Part shown: positions 1 to 9,216 of the stretch, piece by piece | Position numbering within the stretch: the first letter of the stretch is position 1 | Layout of the letters: the number at the start of each line of letters is the position of its first letter | Source of the DNA: CAYMDP01 sp964389375 | GTDB lineage: Bacteria; Bdellovibrionota; Bdellovibrionia; Bdellovibrionales; UBA1609 | Assembly (NCBI GenBank): GCA_964389375.1 | Contig: CAYMDP010000005.1 | Coordinates: 1-64,000 of the forward strand | Length of the DNA stretch: 64,000 bases | Direction: 5' to 3' | Made by a program: the position numbers and the translations under genes | Notes under the pieces: model-generated | The model's input: only the letters and a program-made list of their open reading frames with translations | Told to the model about the DNA's origin: nothing | The model's database searches: none

Positions 1-108
1 GGCATTGCGAAGCAATGAAGCAATCCGAAGACGCGACGCACCCACTCAGAGTCGCCCCTCTGATGCGGGATTATTCCATTTTTTTAGAGAAGCGGACAGG
101 ATCGGAAG

Positions 109-516
109 TTATTTGCGGTCGATAGTGATGGCGAATTTTTTGACTCCCGCAGCTTTGACGGTGTCGATAATCGAAACAACTTGTCCGTGAGAAACATCTT
201 TGTCGGCAGCGATGATCGCCTGAACTTCGGGCTTCTTTAAGACGGTTTGGCTGGCATATTCGTGAATGGATTTTTCATCTGCAGGTTGGCCGTTTAATGA
301 AACGCTTCCGTCTTTAGTGATGGAGATCGACATTTCAGAAGGAGTTGTATCGTCTCCGGATTCGGCCTTTGGAAGATTCACAGAGATACTTGGCTTCATA
401 ATCAGGGGAGTCGTCACCATAAAGATAATCAAGACCACCAAGATAATGTCCACGAAGGGGACAATGTTTATCTCGGATATCGGCTCATCATCGTTGCCGT
501 GACCTTTTGCGGCCAT
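109..516 (-). CDS. ExbD/TolR-family motor protein
   Basis: This 135-residue protein is the small subunit of an ExbBD/TolQR-type, proton-driven inner-membrane motor. A short basic N-terminus precedes one membrane helix that contains Asp23 in the context NIVPFVDIILVVL, the position of the proton-carrying Asp in this family. The rest is a periplasmic domain of about 90 residues, the usual size for ExbD/TolR. Its ATG follows directly on the stop of the upstream exbB-like gene, with a GAGGA ribosome site inside that gene, so the two are translationally coupled. The window ends about 100 bases downstream, so a TonB- or TolA-like partner cannot be seen. It could serve TonB transport, Tol-Pal, or an AglRS-type gliding motor; the sequence alone does not decide. 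Confidence 0.9.
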   Translation of the reverse strand: MAAKGHGNDDEPISEINIVPFVDIILVVLIIFMVTTPLIMKPSISVNLPKAESGDDTTPSEMSISITKDGSVSLNGQPADEKSIHEYASQTVLKKPEVQAIIAADKDVSHGQVVSIIDTVKAAGVKKFAITIDRK

Positions 517-1149
517 TTACTTAGGTCCTCTTCCAGCTTTAGCGTAGGACAAACAAAGGTCTCTAGAGGTATCCAGGTTTTGCATAATCCCGCGGACTTT
601 CTTTTGAAAATAGTTGTAGGCAATAACAGCGGGAATCGCCACGAAGAGACCCACAGCGGTGGCGACAAGGGCTTTAGAGATTCCAAGCATCACTGCAGTC
701 GCATCTCCTTGAGAGGTTGCAAGACCTCTAAAGGCATCCATAATTCCAAACACTGTTCCAAGAAGACCGATAAAGGGAGCATTAGAGCCAACGGTTGCTA
801 AAAAACTTAAATGTTTTTCGAGGCTCTGTTTTTCGATTAGAGAGTAAGAGTTAAAGATTTCATCTAATCCCTGTGCGCCTTTTTCTTTGATGTGTCTGAA
901 GGCCAGCCCCATGGCACGACCTTCGAGGCTATCGCGATCTTTTCCAAGCTCCTCAAGGTCACCCCAATTTAGAGTCTGAAGAACTTCTCGCATCCTTTCG
1001 GAGATACGTTCACTTTGACTTTTAATTTTTCCGAGCACAAGAGCGCGCTCCATAATAAAAGCCAAGCTGAAAATACTCAGAAGTATTAGAATTATCAGGG
1101 TAAAGTCATGGCCCCATTCTGCGATTACGAAAAACTGATCCGTTAACAT
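517..1149 (-). CDS. MotA/TolQ/ExbB proton channel family protein
   Basis: This 210-residue protein is the large subunit of the same motor as the ExbD-like protein that follows it. Three membrane helices are visible: residues about 14-36, and a pair at about 118-145 and 155-180. The second helix contains the family signature FIGLLGTVFGIMDAF and the third ALVATAVGLFVAIPAVIAY. A cytoplasmic loop of about 80 residues lies between helices 1 and 2. The length fits TolQ/ExbB rather than MotA. It is the first gene of a two-gene unit read leftward. The 121 bases to the divergent lipoprotein gene must hold the promoters of both. Confidence 0.9.
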   Translation of the reverse strand: MLTDQFFVIAEWGHDFTLIILILLSIFSLAFIMERALVLGKIKSQSERISERMREVLQTLNWGDLEELGKDRDSLEGRAMGLAFRHIKEKGAQGLDEIFNSYSLIEKQSLEKHLSFLATVGSNAPFIGLLGTVFGIMDAFRGLATSQGDATAVMLGISKALVATAVGLFVAIPAVIAYNYFQKKVRGIMQNLDTSRDLCLSYAKAGRGPK

Positions 1150-1270
1150 GCGCTCTCCTGTCTTGCATCATCGAGAATTCGTGTCTATTCTCACCTTCAA
1201 GATTATCTCTAGTGTTAAATTACTTGGTCAAGGTTACAGTCGTCATGAGGCCTGCTGATTAGCGTTATAT

Positions 1271-3118
1271 TTGGTGATCACATTGAACATAGCTCGCATT
1301 CAAATTTTGGCCCTGCTTATGAGCTCTTTGATGTTGCAGAGTTGTGGTCTGCCACGTGACCCAAACCCCTCGATCTTAGTCATAGCAATTGAAAACTTGG
1401 GCTTTCAGTCTGTGGCCTGTGGGACGGAAGTCATGGCCCATCGGGAGATGAGCGGCTTTCGAATATTTTGCGAAGAAAGCGTTCGCTTTACCCATGCATT
1501 TACTCCGTCTTTAATGACCCAGTCTGCCCTGGCTTCGGTGATGACGGGACTTTACCCCTTCGAGCACGGACTTCGCCATAATGGAAATCAGTTTCTTTCG
1601 GCAGAATATAAAACTCTAGCAGAGGTGGCCTTAGAAGAGGGCTACCGAACTGCACTTTTTTCTGGCGGCCCGCCCTTACTTCGCAGCTCGGGTCTAAATC
1701 AAGGCTTCGAGGTTTTTGATGAGGGGCCTGGTCCTCGCTTGGGTTTGATCCATCGGCCCAGTCGACAGCTTGCGAGATCTTTTGACCGCTGGTTAAGTGC
1801 TGAAGTTTCGGGCCGAAGATTTTTTGCGACAATATTCTTTGCAGACTTGCAGTTTCCTAAAGCTCCCACCCGTTCAGATTTAGGCGAGTTAAGAGAGAGC
1901 TCTGTAGAAGCGCAGCTTTTCGAAATCGGCGAGACCTTGGACCAAATGATTCGAAAGCTGAAAGAACAGAAGCGTTGGGATAACACCTATGTCTTTTTAT
2001 TTGGAACGAATGGTCGTTTGGATAAAAAAAAGTTGGGTGACCCAGAGGGGGCCGAGAATGTAGGGCTGCAAAGTTTTAATACTCAGGTTCCCTTGTTTAT
2101 AAAACCCGCAAGAAAAAGTCGAGATCTCGGGATCGAGTGGAAAATTGACAAGAACGTTTCCCTCGCGGATGCCGGTGCTACGGTATTTGATATATTGGGG
2201 ACGGGTGCACCAAAAGGTAAAAACCCAGAGGTCCATACGATTTCTCTAAGACCAGCTTTAATCAGAGCCGAGTCTCCTTGGCGAAGTGATCGTTTAATCT
2301 ATTCCGAAACGGCCTGGCCAGATTGGATGGGCTGGGGAGGGATCCGTTTTTCTCTACGAAAAGATCAATATCTTTACATTCACGACAGTCAGCCAAAGCT
2401 TTTTAATTCTTTGATCGATCGCTTCGAGCAAACTCCCTTTCAGTCGACGGATCCCTTTTATCAAGACCTCTTTGATTCCTTCCAAAGAAGTGCAAAAAAC
2501 TTAGGAAAAACTTTTTCCTATAAGCGCAAAGAAATGATTTCGGCTCAATATTCGAAAGCCCTTTATTCCCCAGAAGGTCTTGAGGGCTTCGAGGCGCAAT
2601 TAAGTGTTTATCTTCAAAGAAATCCCAGGGACCGAAGTCTGATGCGAACTCTCGCAGAGCGTGCGATTCGAAAAGGGGACTGGAAAGAACTCGAAAAGTT
2701 AGGACGTCAGGCTCGAATTACCTCTTGGATCTATGTTGCGAAAAAAAATCTTCGCAGTCGCGTTCGCTGGCGACCCAGGGCCTGTTATAAGCTCATGGTT
2801 TCCAGGGCCTCTTCCTTAAGTCTTGAGGATTTAAGCCAGTGTGACGACCGACTTTTGCTTAGGATGGTGAACTGGCTTCGCGAGCGAGACGAGACTCAAC
2901 GAGAATTAATTTTCCAGGCCTTCCTAACGGATTTTTCGGCCCTTCGATTAAGACGCCAGATAGCAGAAGATAATATTCAGTCCTTCTATTCTTGGCTAAA
3001 GCCCGATGAGAATGCTGACACAATTCCCTTGATTGATCTTTATCTGGCCTTGCCTGAAAATGTCAGAATTCGAAATTTTGTTGAATCTCGACTGTGCTCC
3101 GGAGCGGACTCTTGTTAG
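1271..3118 (+). CDS. Sulfatase/alkaline-phosphatase-fold lipoprotein, probably degenerate
   Basis: The N-terminus is a lipoprotein signal ending MLQSC, with lipidation expected at Cys25. The start shown is TTG; GTG three bases later is an alternative. Residues about 33-330 resemble the sulfatase/phosphatase superfamily: a first strand SILVIAIENLG, then SLMTQSALASVMTGLYP matching the segment around the sulfatase nucleophile. The usual Cys/Ser is Thr83, as in Thr-nucleophile members such as LTA synthase. The first metal ligands (normally Asp-Asp) are Glu41-Asn42, and the distal Asp-His/Asn pair reads Thr-Asn in FGTNGR near residue 245. The C-terminal 200 residues are helical and not recognised. 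It stands alone between divergent exbB and convergent radical SAM genes. The fold is likely; activity is doubtful. Confidence 0.75.
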   Translation: MVITLNIARIQILALLMSSLMLQSCGLPRDPNPSILVIAIENLGFQSVACGTEVMAHREMSGFRIFCEESVRFTHAFTPSLMTQSALASVMTGLYPFEHGLRHNGNQFLSAEYKTLAEVALEEGYRTALFSGGPPLLRSSGLNQGFEVFDEGPGPRLGLIHRPSRQLARSFDRWLSAEVSGRRFFATIFFADLQFPKAPTRSDLGELRESSVEAQLFEIGETLDQMIRKLKEQKRWDNTYVFLFGTNGRLDKKKLGDPEGAENVGLQSFNTQVPLFIKPARKSRDLGIEWKIDKNVSLADAGATVFDILGTGAPKGKNPEVHTISLRPALIRAESPWRSDRLIYSETAWPDWMGWGGIRFSLRKDQYLYIHDSQPKLFNSLIDRFEQTPFQSTDPFYQDLFDSFQRSAKNLGKTFSYKRKEMISAQYSKALYSPEGLEGFEAQLSVYLQRNPRDRSLMRTLAERAIRKGDWKELEKLGRQARITSWIYVAKKNLRSRVRWRPRACYKLMVSRASSLSLEDLSQCDDRLLLRMVNWLRERDETQRELIFQAFLTDFSALRLRRQIAEDNIQSFYSWLKPDENADTIPLIDLYLALPENVRIRNFVESRLCSGADSC

Positions 3119-3126
3119 GACGCGCC

Positions 3127-3912
3127 CTAAACAGAGACTACAATTTCAGTTTCCACTTTTCGCTTCAGTAAAGAGGCAATGCGATATAAGTCATCTTCCG
3201 AAACGGCTTCGAGCCGAGGATTTGTCGGTGCTTTATTTATAGTCGTAATGTGAACAGATTTAGGTTGAGTAATGCCAACAGCCTCGATCCATTCATCAAG
3301 CATCGTTTGAGTCGTGTTGTCGACTTCGCCGCGCACAAAAAGGGACTGAACATGCCGACTCTTTAGGCGTGAAAACTCCTCCAGCATCCTAGAGATCGTC
3401 GTTCGTATCAGGGGCTGATTGAGGCTGCGAAATAGGTTTTCATTCCCAGCATCCAGTTTTAAAAAAGTTTTGTCCACTCGGTCTAGCCCGGCAACCACGC
3501 GCTTGCTATCCAGATGAGCCCCATTTGTTAAAACCAAGACGGGGAGGCCTGAGCTGATTTCATCTCTAACGCTAAGGATAACTTTTACGAGTTCATCGAA
3601 TTGAGGATAAAGTGTGGGCTCTCCGTGACCAGAGATCGTCAAGGCCTGAGGTGGAGTGTCTTTGGTAATAAGCTCTCGGATCATGGCTCTTAAGGGCTCA
3701 ACAAAATCTTGTGGTTGAGCAAAGACAATATCCTTTTTAACTTGGTTCATCTTAATAGTTGTTGGACCAAGGTTACAATAGACACAATCAAAAGAACAAA
3801 TCTTTGCGTCGCCAAGTGGGTTAATGCCAATGCTTAAGCCGAAGCGCCGACTTGGAATAGGGCCGTAGACTAGCTCTGTTGGAGCCTCACTTTTTGGAAA
3901 TGGATGATTCAT
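3127..3912 (-). CDS. Radical SAM protein
   Basis: This is a radical S-adenosylmethionine enzyme. The cluster-binding motif is CSFDCVYC (Cys-x3-Cys-x2-Cys) near residue 40, preceded by the segment YGPIPSRRFGLSIGINPL, typical of a widespread uncharacterised subgroup. TISGHGEPTLYPQFDEL is the SAM-contacting region and LVLTNGAHL the next strand. The length of about 260 residues is normal for a minimal radical SAM barrel without an auxiliary cluster domain. I chose the ATG at 3912; a TTG at 3948 would add 12 residues, and neither has a strong ribosome site. It converges with the lipoprotein gene, only 8 bases away. The substrate is unknown. Confidence 0.85.
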   Translation of the reverse strand: MNHPFPKSEAPTELVYGPIPSRRFGLSIGINPLGDAKICSFDCVYCNLGPTTIKMNQVKKDIVFAQPQDFVEPLRAMIRELITKDTPPQALTISGHGEPTLYPQFDELVKVILSVRDEISSGLPVLVLTNGAHLDSKRVVAGLDRVDKTFLKLDAGNENLFRSLNQPLIRTTISRMLEEFSRLKSRHVQSLFVRGEVDNTTQTMLDEWIEAVGITQPKSVHITTINKAPTNPRLEAVSEDDLYRIASLLKRKVETEIVVSV

Positions 3913-3996
3913 GTTTATGATTGTCTTCGATGAAAGAAGAGAATTCAAGGCCTAGCCAGGCGGAGTCTGTTCGGGGGCTTAGGGTCTAGATGTCAG

Positions 3997-4695
3997 TTAG
4001 CCTGCGTTTTGATCCAATTGAAGACTCGCAAGCCAGAAGGGCATATCCACATTGTCCTTCGAAAGACGGCGTGAAAGCTCTTCGAGTCGGCGCTCATTCT
4101 TTGTTGCAGCCAGAAAGTATGGAGTAATAAAAGATCTGCTGGTCAAGATCAGTTGATCTCCGGGAAGAGGCTTAAATCCATGAACAGAGAAATTTGAAGT
4201 TGAGTAAAGTCCCAAAAGTTGAGAGGGAAGGGGCGCAAGGCTAGCCTTTAGGTCAGCGCTATGGGCGCCCGCGAGGTCCGTTGAAGAGGATAAAGCGGTG
4301 AGATAGTTTGGGTGCCGATCTAAAAAAATTTGTGGTTGTCCAATCTGAGCCCAGACACACTCTTGTCGATTCCAAAACAGAACACAAAGTTCATAGCCAG
4401 AGTTATACTCGGAACCATTTTCTTCGCGGTAAATCATGTCATTTGCAAGCATAATTGCGGCTCGAAGATTATTCGCCATTGGGCTGACACAGGTGAGTTT
4501 TTGAAAGGGACTTGTCACTTCTTGGTCTTGAATGACGGACATTAAAAAATCTCGAATAGACTCGGAGATCTTTTTTGCCCCTTGGCGAGGACCCCAAGGG
4601 GTCGTGATGATCAAGAGTCCATTTTCAGGCTCACACAGAATCTCTGGAGTCGGTCGAAAATATTTTCCACTATAAGAGCGTTCAAGAAACTTCAT
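3997..4695 (-). CDS. PP2C-like protein lacking catalytic residues, last gene of the Tad/FHA operon
   Basis: This 232-residue cytoplasmic protein is not an obvious family member, but its pattern follows the PP2C Ser/Thr phosphatase fold. TTPWGPRQGAKK (residues 31-42) lies where PP2C has VADGMGGH. VWAQIGQPQIFLDR lies where the family has the VGDSRxYLxR segment. PLPGDQLILTSRSFI lies where it has PGDxLLLCSDGL. At each point the metal-binding Asp is replaced (DG by TP, GD by GQ, SDG by SRS), so it should not be an active phosphatase. It starts 2 bases after the two-FHA gene. A pseudophosphatase that binds phosphoprotein partners of the FHA proteins is a reasonable inference. The family call rests on pattern reading only. 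Confidence 0.55.
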   Translation of the reverse strand: MKFLERSYSGKYFRPTPEILCEPENGLLIITTPWGPRQGAKKISESIRDFLMSVIQDQEVTSPFQKLTCVSPMANNLRAAIMLANDMIYREENGSEYNSGYELCVLFWNRQECVWAQIGQPQIFLDRHPNYLTALSSSTDLAGAHSADLKASLAPLPSQLLGLYSTSNFSVHGFKPLPGDQLILTSRSFITPYFLAATKNERRLEELSRRLSKDNVDMPFWLASLQLDQNAG

Positions 4696-4697
4696 CG

Positions 4698-6659
4698 CTA
4701 AAGTCCAATGCCGTGACTTCTTAGTTTACTTCGGGCCTTTAAGAAATATTCCCCACCCTTGATGTCGGCTTCCATAATTTTTTTCCATTTTTCTTTGGCT
4801 TGATCTACGTTTCCAAGACTTTCCTCAAGAATGCTGTCTTCGTAAACGAGTTTGAGCTCTCGTTTTAACTCGGACAAGGCAAGATCTTGGTTCGATTTGG
4901 CTTCTTGATGGCTTGGGTCCTCTTCCGATGCCTTCTTACAGGCCAGGTAGGCGGACTTAAATTGAGCACTTTCTAAATTCTGTTGGCAAGTCGCCAATAA
5001 CTCTGAAACCTTTTTGGTAAGCTCGCTTTGAATCGATGCAAGTTCTCTACGGGCTGTGCTTTCCAGATCAGAAAGTCCAGAATAAGAACCGCGCAAGAAT
5101 TTTTGATATTCTTTAATCGATTTCGAAAGTTCTCCTTGTCCATAGAGGGATTTTGCCAAACTGTACTGCCTGCGTCCTGCCTGAGCGAGCTGTCTTTGTT
5201 CATTCGCAATTTCTCTTTTTCGAGCCTTTTCAAGTTCTCGCTCTTGCAGCTCTCCAATTAGACCTAGGATCCCCTCGTTGCCTGGGTCTCTTTCGCGTGC
5301 AGCAGAAAGACAGGATTCGATGTCTTCAAGACTTGTCGTCGGCGTCAGTTCTGCCCGACATCGAACAACTTCCTCTGCTATAAATTCTTTTGTTTTTTCG
5401 GCTTCTTGTCGCTCGCGCTCGTTGGCTTGTGCTTTGGCTAAAAGTTTAGATCCGTTTTCGCAAAAATCTTGAAGCTCTTTCGAATTTTGAAACTGCGGCG
5501 TTAAATCATGAAGTTTTTTAAGTTCGGCTAAACATAATTCGTATTTTCCTTGGCGGTATAAAGATCCCGCGAGGTTTAAAGCATCCTTAATCGCGGATTG
5601 TTGTCCGGGAGTCAGATTTTCGACTAGAGGACTTCCCTCTTCAGAGGAATTCAATGTGGCCTGATCGCTGGACTGCTGCGGGTCCCGAAGAATTCCCCAG
5701 ATTAAAATGGGAATCATCAACGCAATGGCCCCACGGGTGGCCATTTTTTTGTTCATGAACTTTTGAAAGCGTCCACCGAAATAATTTTGCGCGGGAATTC
5801 GAACGACACCAGGACCAGAGTCTGCGGAGAAAGCTTCGAAGTTTGAAAAGTTCGCGACTTGTCCAGGCGCCTGGGCCGGCTGAGGGTAGACGGGCGACAG
5901 GGCTGCAGACATTTGCGCAAACTGTGGATTGCGAGATTCAAAATGCATCCGCACGGACTTAATTGAGAGCTGGTCGCCACTGACAATCTGAATGGGACTT
6001 TGGGGCTCGAGGGCCTCGCCATTTAATGAGAGTCCATTTGCGCTACCGAGATCTTTAATAAAAAAGCCGTCTTGGGTGCGAATGATTTCGAAATGTTTGC
6101 GGCTGACATGCTGACAATTGATATAGATATCACAACCTGGATCTCTTCCCCCAAGCCAGCGCTGACCCTCAAGTTTAAAGACTTCAGCCTGCCCAGTCTC
6201 TTCGATCTGAATTTTCAGATAGGATTCAAGTCGGACCTGGCCAATCATTGTGCGTTCATCTTGATCTGTGGGGCTCTGATTTACCTGTGCTTGATCCCGT
6301 GATACGGGCGCTGTGACGACCAAGCTTTTTTCAGAGAAATCAATTGGAGCTTCCAGCTCTTCAGATACAGCCATGACACATTCAAAAACAAAGGGAGGAA
6401 TCGAAAATACGGATCCATTTTTAAGCTCGATACTGTCATGAGCTGCGGAATCAACAAAAAGCCGACCATGTTTTGAAGTGACACTGACTCTCCAGACTGC
6501 ATTTTCTTCAACAACCTTTGCATGCTGTCTAGAGATCCCACGTGGTCCTTCGACCACAATATCACACTCGGGCGCGCGTCCGATCACGTACTCGCGGCCT
6601 GATTCTAATTTAAGCCGACTGACTTCGATCCCGTTATGTTTGACGATAAGTTCTAACAT
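4698..6659 (-). CDS. Membrane protein with two FHA domains and a helical C-terminus
   Basis: There are two FHA phosphothreonine-binding domains. The first (about 1-100) has IGRAPECDIVV and SRQHAK; the second (about 150-245) has LGGRDPGCDIYI, SRKHFEI and LGSANGLSLNG. A Pro/Ala-rich linker leads to one membrane helix near 310-326 (AIALMIPILIWGILRDP). About 300 charged residues with TPR-like helix repeats follow. I used the ATG at 6659, with AGGAG 9 bases upstream; it overlaps the previous stop as TGATG. FHA domains face the cytoplasm, so the C-terminal repeats should be periplasmic. The protein could be a scaffold joining cytoplasmic phosphosignalling to the envelope part of the Tad-like apparatus encoded in this operon. 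Confidence 0.85.
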   Translation of the reverse strand: MLELIVKHNGIEVSRLKLESGREYVIGRAPECDIVVEGPRGISRQHAKVVEENAVWRVSVTSKHGRLFVDSAAHDSIELKNGSVFSIPPFVFECVMAVSEELEAPIDFSEKSLVVTAPVSRDQAQVNQSPTDQDERTMIGQVRLESYLKIQIEETGQAEVFKLEGQRWLGGRDPGCDIYINCQHVSRKHFEIIRTQDGFFIKDLGSANGLSLNGEALEPQSPIQIVSGDQLSIKSVRMHFESRNPQFAQMSAALSPVYPQPAQAPGQVANFSNFEAFSADSGPGVVRIPAQNYFGGRFQKFMNKKMATRGAIALMIPILIWGILRDPQQSSDQATLNSSEEGSPLVENLTPGQQSAIKDALNLAGSLYRQGKYELCLAELKKLHDLTPQFQNSKELQDFCENGSKLLAKAQANERERQEAEKTKEFIAEEVVRCRAELTPTTSLEDIESCLSAARERDPGNEGILGLIGELQERELEKARKREIANEQRQLAQAGRRQYSLAKSLYGQGELSKSIKEYQKFLRGSYSGLSDLESTARRELASIQSELTKKVSELLATCQQNLESAQFKSAYLACKKASEEDPSHQEAKSNQDLALSELKRELKLVYEDSILEESLGNVDQAKEKWKKIMEADIKGGEYFLKARSKLRSHGIGL

Positions 6660-7639
6660 CAGAATCTCTCCTGAAGTCGGATACGACAATCATCATGGTT
6701 TCGTTTGGCCTCTTGATAGACTGTGCTACTTGTATCTTTCACTAAAATCATGACATCTCGAAATGCGGCGATACAAGAGCTGAATTGATTTTGATCTTTG
6801 TAGGATCGTCCCAGAAGCATTTGTTTTTGGATCAACTCGGAGTTTCTTCTTTGAGAAAGTCTAAGGTAGCGATTGCATAAGGAGTGGCTGGGGTCGAGCG
6901 ATAGACAGGCTTGAAAACTTTCACTCGCTCGCCCAAACTGACCTTTTTTATAGTCCCGAAATCCTCGGATATAAACAGACTGAGCTTCCCGCTCGGCAGG
7001 TGACTTGGGTCGTCTGGCATCGAATTCGGTTCGAGCCTCTTCAATGGATTGATTCACTTCTTCCATTGCAGCGGTGACCTGCTCTTCGGTTCTAAGTTGG
7101 ACCTCTTCCTTTTTGTCCGATGGTGAAGAAAGCAAAAGATAAAGCATGAATCCGATTCCGGCATAAATGGCAAAACGAGGAATTGGGGACTTTGAGCCCT
7201 TTGGACGTCGAGTCTTTCGTGGACTTCCGGCCTTGGGTAAAGGGGACTGGACCGCCTCATAAGAAGCCATGGTTTGAGGTCCCATCGGGACTTGAACCAA
7301 CTCTTGAGGAAGATGGGATTGAGCCCGAAACTGAAGTTGAGTATCACCAATCGAGATTAAACTATTGTCATGTAGAATTGCAGTTTCACAATGAACCCCG
7401 TCGACCAGCAAACGATTTTTTTCGCTTTTGCCGGAGATGGTGAATACACCCTCTTTGTATTGGATGATGGCATGTTGACGACTGCATTTAGGATCATAGG
7501 GTATCGCGATGTCGTTTTCGGGGTCTCGTCCAATAGAGATTTTTGGGCTTACCAATTTAAAGCTGACGCCTTGCTCGGGACCATTCAGCAGACGAAGGTG
7601 AAATTCAAGACCTGCCACAGGAGCGATGGCATTTTTCAT
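6659..7639 (-). CDS. FHA-domain membrane protein with TPR-like C-terminus
   Basis: The 326-residue protein has one FHA domain at about 10-110. Its key segments are ISIGRDPENDIAIP, CSRQHAII and an NRLLVDGV loop, consistent with phosphothreonine binding. A basic stretch (PRKTRRPKGSK) precedes a membrane helix near 153-173 (FAIYAGIGFMLYLLLS). About 150 helical residues follow; a segment containing YKKGQFGRASESFQACLSLD looks like a TPR motif. The layout matches the next gene's product in short form, so the two may be ancient paralogues that assemble together. Its start overlaps the preceding stop by 4 bases (ATGA). Confidence 0.85.
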   Translation of the reverse strand: MKNAIAPVAGLEFHLRLLNGPEQGVSFKLVSPKISIGRDPENDIAIPYDPKCSRQHAIIQYKEGVFTISGKSEKNRLLVDGVHCETAILHDNSLISIGDTQLQFRAQSHLPQELVQVPMGPQTMASYEAVQSPLPKAGSPRKTRRPKGSKSPIPRFAIYAGIGFMLYLLLSSPSDKKEEVQLRTEEQVTAAMEEVNQSIEEARTEFDARRPKSPAEREAQSVYIRGFRDYKKGQFGRASESFQACLSLDPSHSLCNRYLRLSQRRNSELIQKQMLLGRSYKDQNQFSSCIAAFRDVMILVKDTSSTVYQEAKRNHDDCRIRLQERF

Positions 7640-9216
7640 ACACCACCTCCGTGTTCAAGAGGAGCAAGGACCACAATAAAGTAAGAAATTCGATTCGAGC
7701 CGGAGACCGCCTGAATTGCGATCTGAAAATTTTGGCCAGAGAACTCGAGTTCATTCGTAAGTATCTGGTCAGGACTTTGTTTTGATCTTTGGATCAAATC
7801 AACAAGACTTAGTTTTAGGGATTGATCAGAAACACTTTCGACGTGCAGATTAATGATATTCTCGGACCGGATCCCAGTTCGTTCTTCAAAAGCAGAATTA
7901 ACCGCATAAATCGAAAGGTCCTCGGCATGAATGGCAATCGCCCCATAACCGATGAGTTCAATTAAATTACTCATTTCAAATCGACGGTCGGATTCAACAA
8001 TCGGAGCGGCGCCGCTGTTTTCTGGCTGGACCCGGGCAAGAGCACTTCCAATGTTTGAAACAAGTTTTTCTAAAGCGGGAAATTGAAAGGGAACGTGCAC
8101 ATTGTCTCGACCCTCTTTAAGAGCCGCATCGACTTGCTCATTTAAAGAAAGAATTGGATATTCGATGAGTTTATAAAGAAAGAAAAATAGGATCGTACCG
8201 AGGATCAGGGCGATCAGCAGAGTCTTAATAAAAAGACTTAAGATCTTTTCGTTACCGACGGAGAGGGAGGTCATGTCATACTCCACGACAGCAAAAGCCG
8301 TGGCAGACTGAACACCGGTTTCTGAGTTGAAAAACTCAATTGGGACAACCGCAACAATAGTTTGGCTGTCGACCTTTTGTACGGCCTCTCGTGAAGCTCC
8401 CGTTCGCTTGCGGGCTTCATGTGCGAAGGGAATATTTGGATAGGATCCAGCCTGTGCGGCGGGAGCCATGATGCTCCCATCCCCTTCAGAGATAATCAGT
8501 GCTTTTTTTACTCCGTTGAGATTGCTAGCGGATTGAACCGATAGTGCGGATTCAATCCCTTGCATGACGGCACTGCGATTCACGACGGCTAGATTTCTGG
8601 CAATCGTCAGTGCGTGTTGCTCGCTTTCGACCTCGACACTTTCCTGAAGAATCTGAATCAGTGGGATTGTGGATAAACTTGTTAATAGAATCCCAAAGGT
8701 TCCAAGAAACAGAACCAAGACCCACTTAAACTCCATGAGTTCTGCAAGTTTGTAAACTCCGGGCAGCAAAGCTTTGTTGAGATAATTTTCAATAAACCGC
8801 TTCCAGTTTTGGACGGGCTCTTGTTCACTCTCGGGAGCAGAGTCTTGATTTGGATGTGATGAAGCCTGAAAGGGATCGGATTTATAAGCCACATTCCCAT
8901 GATAGCTGGGAGCGACGGCCATGCTTCTGTTAAAGGGAATGATTTCAAACAAAATGTCATGAACGCCAATGCGATCTCCCGGCTGTATGCGGGTCGATCG
9001 GACTTGAACTCCGTTGACGAATGATCCATTGCGCGAGTTCATGTCAGTCAAAATTATTTTATCCGAATAGATCTCGATCTGAAGGTGCTCTTTTGAAGCC
9101 CCGGGACTTAGGATTTTAACATCACAGTCCAAGGCCCGACCTAGGGTATTGGTCCCATCTTTAAGTGGAAAAGCTTGGCCCGTTTGGGGGCCAGATAAAA
9201 ATCTAATGCCCCACAT
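7636..9216 (-). CDS. FHA-PAS transmembrane sensor-like protein without output enzyme
   Basis: An N-terminal FHA domain (about 1-100, with LGRALDCDVKI, SKEHLQIEI and NSRNGSFVNG) is followed by two membrane helices. The first is near 165-190; the second, near 335-358, contains LIALILGTILFFFLYKL. The roughly 145 residues between them should be a periplasmic sensing domain. A HAMP-like linker and a PAS-like domain (about 420-520) end the protein. No histidine kinase, cyclase or receiver module is present, so any signal must pass through protein contacts. It overlaps the DUF192 gene by 14 bases and the next FHA gene by 4. It is the most receptor-like member of the operon. Confidence 0.8.
   Translation of the reverse strand: MWGIRFLSGPQTGQAFPLKDGTNTLGRALDCDVKILSPGASKEHLQIEIYSDKIILTDMNSRNGSFVNGVQVRSTRIQPGDRIGVHDILFEIIPFNRSMAVAPSYHGNVAYKSDPFQASSHPNQDSAPESEQEPVQNWKRFIENYLNKALLPGVYKLAELMEFKWVLVLFLGTFGILLTSLSTIPLIQILQESVEVESEQHALTIARNLAVVNRSAVMQGIESALSVQSASNLNGVKKALIISEGDGSIMAPAAQAGSYPNIPFAHEARKRTGASREAVQKVDSQTIVAVVPIEFFNSETGVQSATAFAVVEYDMTSLSVGNEKILSLFIKTLLIALILGTILFFFLYKLIEYPILSLNEQVDAALKEGRDNVHVPFQFPALEKLVSNIGSALARVQPENSGAAPIVESDRRFEMSNLIELIGYGAIAIHAEDLSIYAVNSAFEERTGIRSENIINLHVESVSDQSLKLSLVDLIQRSKQSPDQILTNELEFSGQNFQIAIQAVSGSNRISYFIVVLAPLEHGGGV

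Noticed and set aside
1..108. A third gene of the TolQR operon at the left edge
   Set aside because: Only about 100 bases, several stops and no clear ATG; a start near the edge cannot be supported.
109..1149. The first motor pair as a Zorya defence system
   Set aside because: Sizes and motifs are those of plain ExbBD/TolQR; no ZorC/ZorD-like gene is next to it.
4973..5257. A 94-codon minus-strand frame within the two-FHA gene
   Set aside because: It is out of frame within a long conserved-like gene and has no family match.
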